Positions 5,655 through 5,699 of a stretch of 5,699 nt of DNA are shown one piece after another (the first letter of the stretch is position 1; every line of letters starts with the position of its first letter). The notes beneath the pieces were generated by a model that saw only the letters and a program-made list of their open reading frames with translations, ran no database searches and was not told the origin of the DNA. Position numbers and translations under genes: made by a program. This stretch comes from JACQXX01 sp964639175 (GTDB lineage Bacteria; Acidobacteriota; Blastocatellia; Chloracidobacteriales; Chloracidobacteriaceae): positions 1-5,699 of the forward strand of contig CAZXCE010000572.1 of assembly GCA_964639175.1 (NCBI GenBank). Reading direction: 5' to 3'.

Positions 5655-5699
5655 TGACTACTGACTACTGACTACTGACTACTGACTACTGACTACTGA
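5655..5699. repeat. TGACTAC heptamer tandem array
   Basis: Six perfect copies of TGACTAC run from 5655 to 5696 and a seventh begins at the window edge, so the array may be longer. The unit is the reverse complement of the GTAGTCA core at 5496-5549. The 16-nt stretch 5534-5549 matches 5658-5673 perfectly in inverted orientation around a 108-nt centre. Confidence 0.9.

Noticed and set aside
5496..5699. CRISPR array
   Set aside because: The repeat units are 7 or 22 nt without unique spacers of regular length, and no cas gene is present.

Overview
The window is about 5.7 kb of chromosomal DNA from a diderm (outer-membrane) bacterium. It carries four complete protein genes, arranged as one leftward pair and two rightward genes. 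The diderm assignment rests on a lipid A acyltransferase (lpxD), a periplasmic OmpH/Skp-type chaperone and a lipoprotein that looks LolA/LolB-like. MutL is of the endonuclease type, so the host probably uses MutH-independent mismatch repair, which excludes a close relative of E. coli. Base composition is near balanced. With the style of the lipoprotein and the heptamer-repeat-filled spacers, this makes Acidobacteriota (perhaps Blastocatellia) my best guess. That is inference, not a demonstrated placement.

Layout from left to right. Positions 1-135 hold short tandem heptamers in inverted orientation, and these run into the 3' end of lpxD. lpxD (116-1165, minus) lies 31 nt downstream of an OmpH/Skp gene (1197-1832, minus), so the pair probably forms one transcript. 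It is a fragment of the classical bamA-skp-lpxD-fabZ-lpxA envelope cluster, but here bamA is not upstream. The 283-nt divergent spacer 1833-2115 has a perfect TATAAT facing the skp gene and a hairpin over the mutL ribosome-binding site. mutL (2116-4158, plus) follows. The 284-nt spacer 4159-4442 has a TTGACA/TAGGCT promoter candidate and an 11-nt direct repeat. Next comes a 351-residue lipoprotein gene (4443-5498, plus). The right end, 5496-5699, again holds heptamer repeats in inverted orientation around a spacer of about 100 nt.

The leftward genes build the outer membrane: LpxD makes the lipid A precursor and Skp/OmpH chaperones outer-membrane proteins. The lipoprotein may serve the same compartment. 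mutL is a housekeeping repair gene placed between them.

No defence system, mobile-element gene, CRISPR array or RNA gene is visible. The most interesting signal is the repeat architecture at both ends. Three different 7-bp tandem repeat families occur, two of them as 16-nt perfect inverted arms around 94- and 108-nt centres. In both cases the neighbouring gene's stop codon is part of the repeat. A second item is a stretch in the MutL linker that looks like a compensated frameshift.
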